Origin: Verrucomicrobiota bacterium | GTDB lineage: Bacteria > Verrucomicrobiota > Verrucomicrobiia > Methylacidiphilales > Verrucolacustridaceae | Direction of reading: 5' to 3' | Length of the DNA stretch: 7,050 bases | Assembly (NCBI GenBank): GCA_010025475.1 | Contig: RGTE01000058.1 | Span: 1-7,050, forward strand | Made by a program: the position numbers and the translations under genes | Shown: in pieces, positions 6,360 through 7,050 of the stretch | Numbering within the stretch: position 1 is the stretch's first letter | Layout of the letters: each line of letters starts with the position of its first letter | The notes under the pieces: generated by a model | Seen by the model: only the letters and a program-made list of their open reading frames with translations | The model's database searches: none | What the model was told of the DNA's origin: nothing

Positions 6360-6877
6360 GGAATTATTTCCTCTTTTGTTTCTTCTGCATTGGATCCGGC
6401 TGGTGCCAGACCACCAACCCGAGCACCCCGGCAACATCCAGCCGGATGGCTGTATGGAACTGCCAGTTTCGCGACGGAAATTACTATTCGGTGGCGTTAG
6501 GTGCCGTGGACTCTGTCAGTCAGCACGAATACCTCCTCGACGGAACTTTGCGGGTCGTGGAAGTGACGGTGGCCACCCGAGGATCCACCCAAACCAGGTT
6601 TTATGTCCTTGAGAAGCCTTCTCCGGACACGGGAGGTTTGCCCGGACAGTCTTTGCCCGATGGCATAGGCCGGGTTGCGGAAGAGATCGCCTCCCGCGCC
6701 CCGGGATCGGTAAAAACCGTCACGAACTCCGTGGTGAAGAAGTTTCCCGAAACGAGCCATGCCAAAATCATCGAGTACCGCCTTACCGACCGTGAGACCC
6801 TGGGAAAGCTCTTTAAGCATCTCCTTCAGCGCTGGCAGGGGCGTTCGACGGACGACACCTTTGACGTGACGAACTGA
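6356..6877 (+). CDS. Exported protein of unknown function
   Basis: 173 residues, no family I can name. Residues 1-18 look like a short Sec signal peptide: Arg2, then a hydrophobic core YFLFCFFCIGSGW. No proper lipobox precedes Cys17 (GSGWC), so I favour a soluble or surface-attached secreted protein over a lipoprotein; an uncleaved anchor is also possible. Residues 32-86 look beta-rich (WNCQFRDGNYYSVALGAV ... SVSQHEYLLDG ... RVVEVTV ... RFYVLE), and residues 103-162 look helical and basic. The Cys-rich leader (Cys8, Cys11, Cys17, plus Cys36 in the mature part) is unusual. The ATG overlaps the DUF1844 stop (ATGA) and has no strong ribosome site, so translation is probably coupled. Its place in the operon links it to the Minf_1886 and DUF1844 proteins but does not reveal a function. 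The stop is one base from that of the convergent gene. Confidence 0.72.
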   Translation: MRNYFLFCFFCIGSGWCQTTNPSTPATSSRMAVWNCQFRDGNYYSVALGAVDSVSQHEYLLDGTLRVVEVTVATRGSTQTRFYVLEKPSPDTGGLPGQSLPDGIGRVAEEIASRAPGSVKTVTNSVVKKFPETSHAKIIEYRLTDRETLGKLFKHLLQRWQGRSTDDTFDVTN

Positions 6878-6878
6878 C

Positions 6879-7050
6879 CTATTTCGGCGGCGCACCGAAA
6901 AGCGAGTTTAGGATCTGACCGGCGGCTTTGGCAGCATCCCCTCCCCCCTGGGAGCCGGCCGCTTTCTCGAGAATCTGGGCCCCGGTACGGATGGCGGTTC
7001 GGGTCATGGCCGAAGTCAACTTGGGCTGCAGGTCGTTTCGGGGTTGGTCC
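6879..7050 (-). CDS. C-terminal end of an unidentified minus-strand protein
   Basis: Reading the minus strand from the right edge, one frame is open from 7049 down to TAG at 6881-6879, giving the last 56 residues of a protein whose start lies beyond the window. The residues are Ala, Gly and Gln-rich: LTSAMTRTAIRTGAQILEKA, then a GSQGGG turn, then AAKAAGQILNSLFGAPPK at the C-terminus. It reads as two short amphipathic helices split by a Gly-rich loop, with ILEKAAG and ILNSLFG in parallel places. I do not recognise the family. Ends of this kind occur on large envelope proteins such as AsmA-like ones, but that is only a guess. Support comes from the open frame, coding-like composition and a stop placed precisely against the converging gene. 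Confidence 0.55.
   Translation of the reverse strand, partial: DQPRNDLQPKLTSAMTRTAIRTGAQILEKAAGSQGGGDAAKAAGQILNSLFGAPPK

Noticed and set aside
6372..6408. Lipoprotein signal at Cys17 of the exported protein.
   Set aside because: The residues before the Cys (GSGW) do not fit a lipobox, where a small residue is needed just before the Cys.

Overview
This window looks like an ordinary, gene-dense piece of a bacterial chromosome, roughly 60% GC by eye, most likely from the Planctomycetes-Verrucomicrobia side of the PVC group, with Verrucomicrobiota favoured. Three things point there: a Minf_1886-type protein (a small family described from Planctomycetes and Verrucomicrobia), a signal peptidase I with a long hydrophilic N-terminus and a large insert between its catalytic Ser and Lys, and a compact leucyl-tRNA synthetase that lacks both the zinc-binding cysteines and the leucine-specific insert of the E. 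coli enzyme. No mobile element, CRISPR array, tRNA or rRNA is visible.

Layout: (1) The 3' half of lepA (ribosomal GTPase EF4) runs into lepB (signal peptidase I) with one base between them; lepA-lepB is a classic operon. (2) After a 79-bp convergent gap holding only short weak palindromes comes rdgB on the minus strand (dITP/XTP pyrophosphatase). (3) rdgB is divergent from leuS (leucyl-tRNA synthetase). Their chosen start codons are 34 bp apart and lie in the two arms of a perfect 9-bp inverted repeat, and neither has a Shine-Dalgarno sequence. (4) The leuS stop overlaps (ATGA) the start of a possible 34-residue single-pass membrane peptide. (5) A good sigma70-type promoter whose predicted start site falls on the next ATG begins a compact plus-strand set: the Minf_1886-family protein, a DUF1844 protein and an exported protein of unknown function, the last two overlapping by ATGA. 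(6) The 3' end of an unidentified minus-strand gene closes the window, its stop codon one base from that of the exported protein.

Most of the window is housekeeping: translation (LepA, LeuRS), protein export (LepB) and nucleotide-pool cleaning (RdgB). The points that deserve a second look are the apparently leaderless or SD-less starts, the symmetric rdgB/leuS start region, the tiny membrane ORF behind leuS, the insert in LepB, and the uncharacterised Minf_1886-DUF1844-exported protein cluster. I see no convincing new defence, mobile or RNA system.
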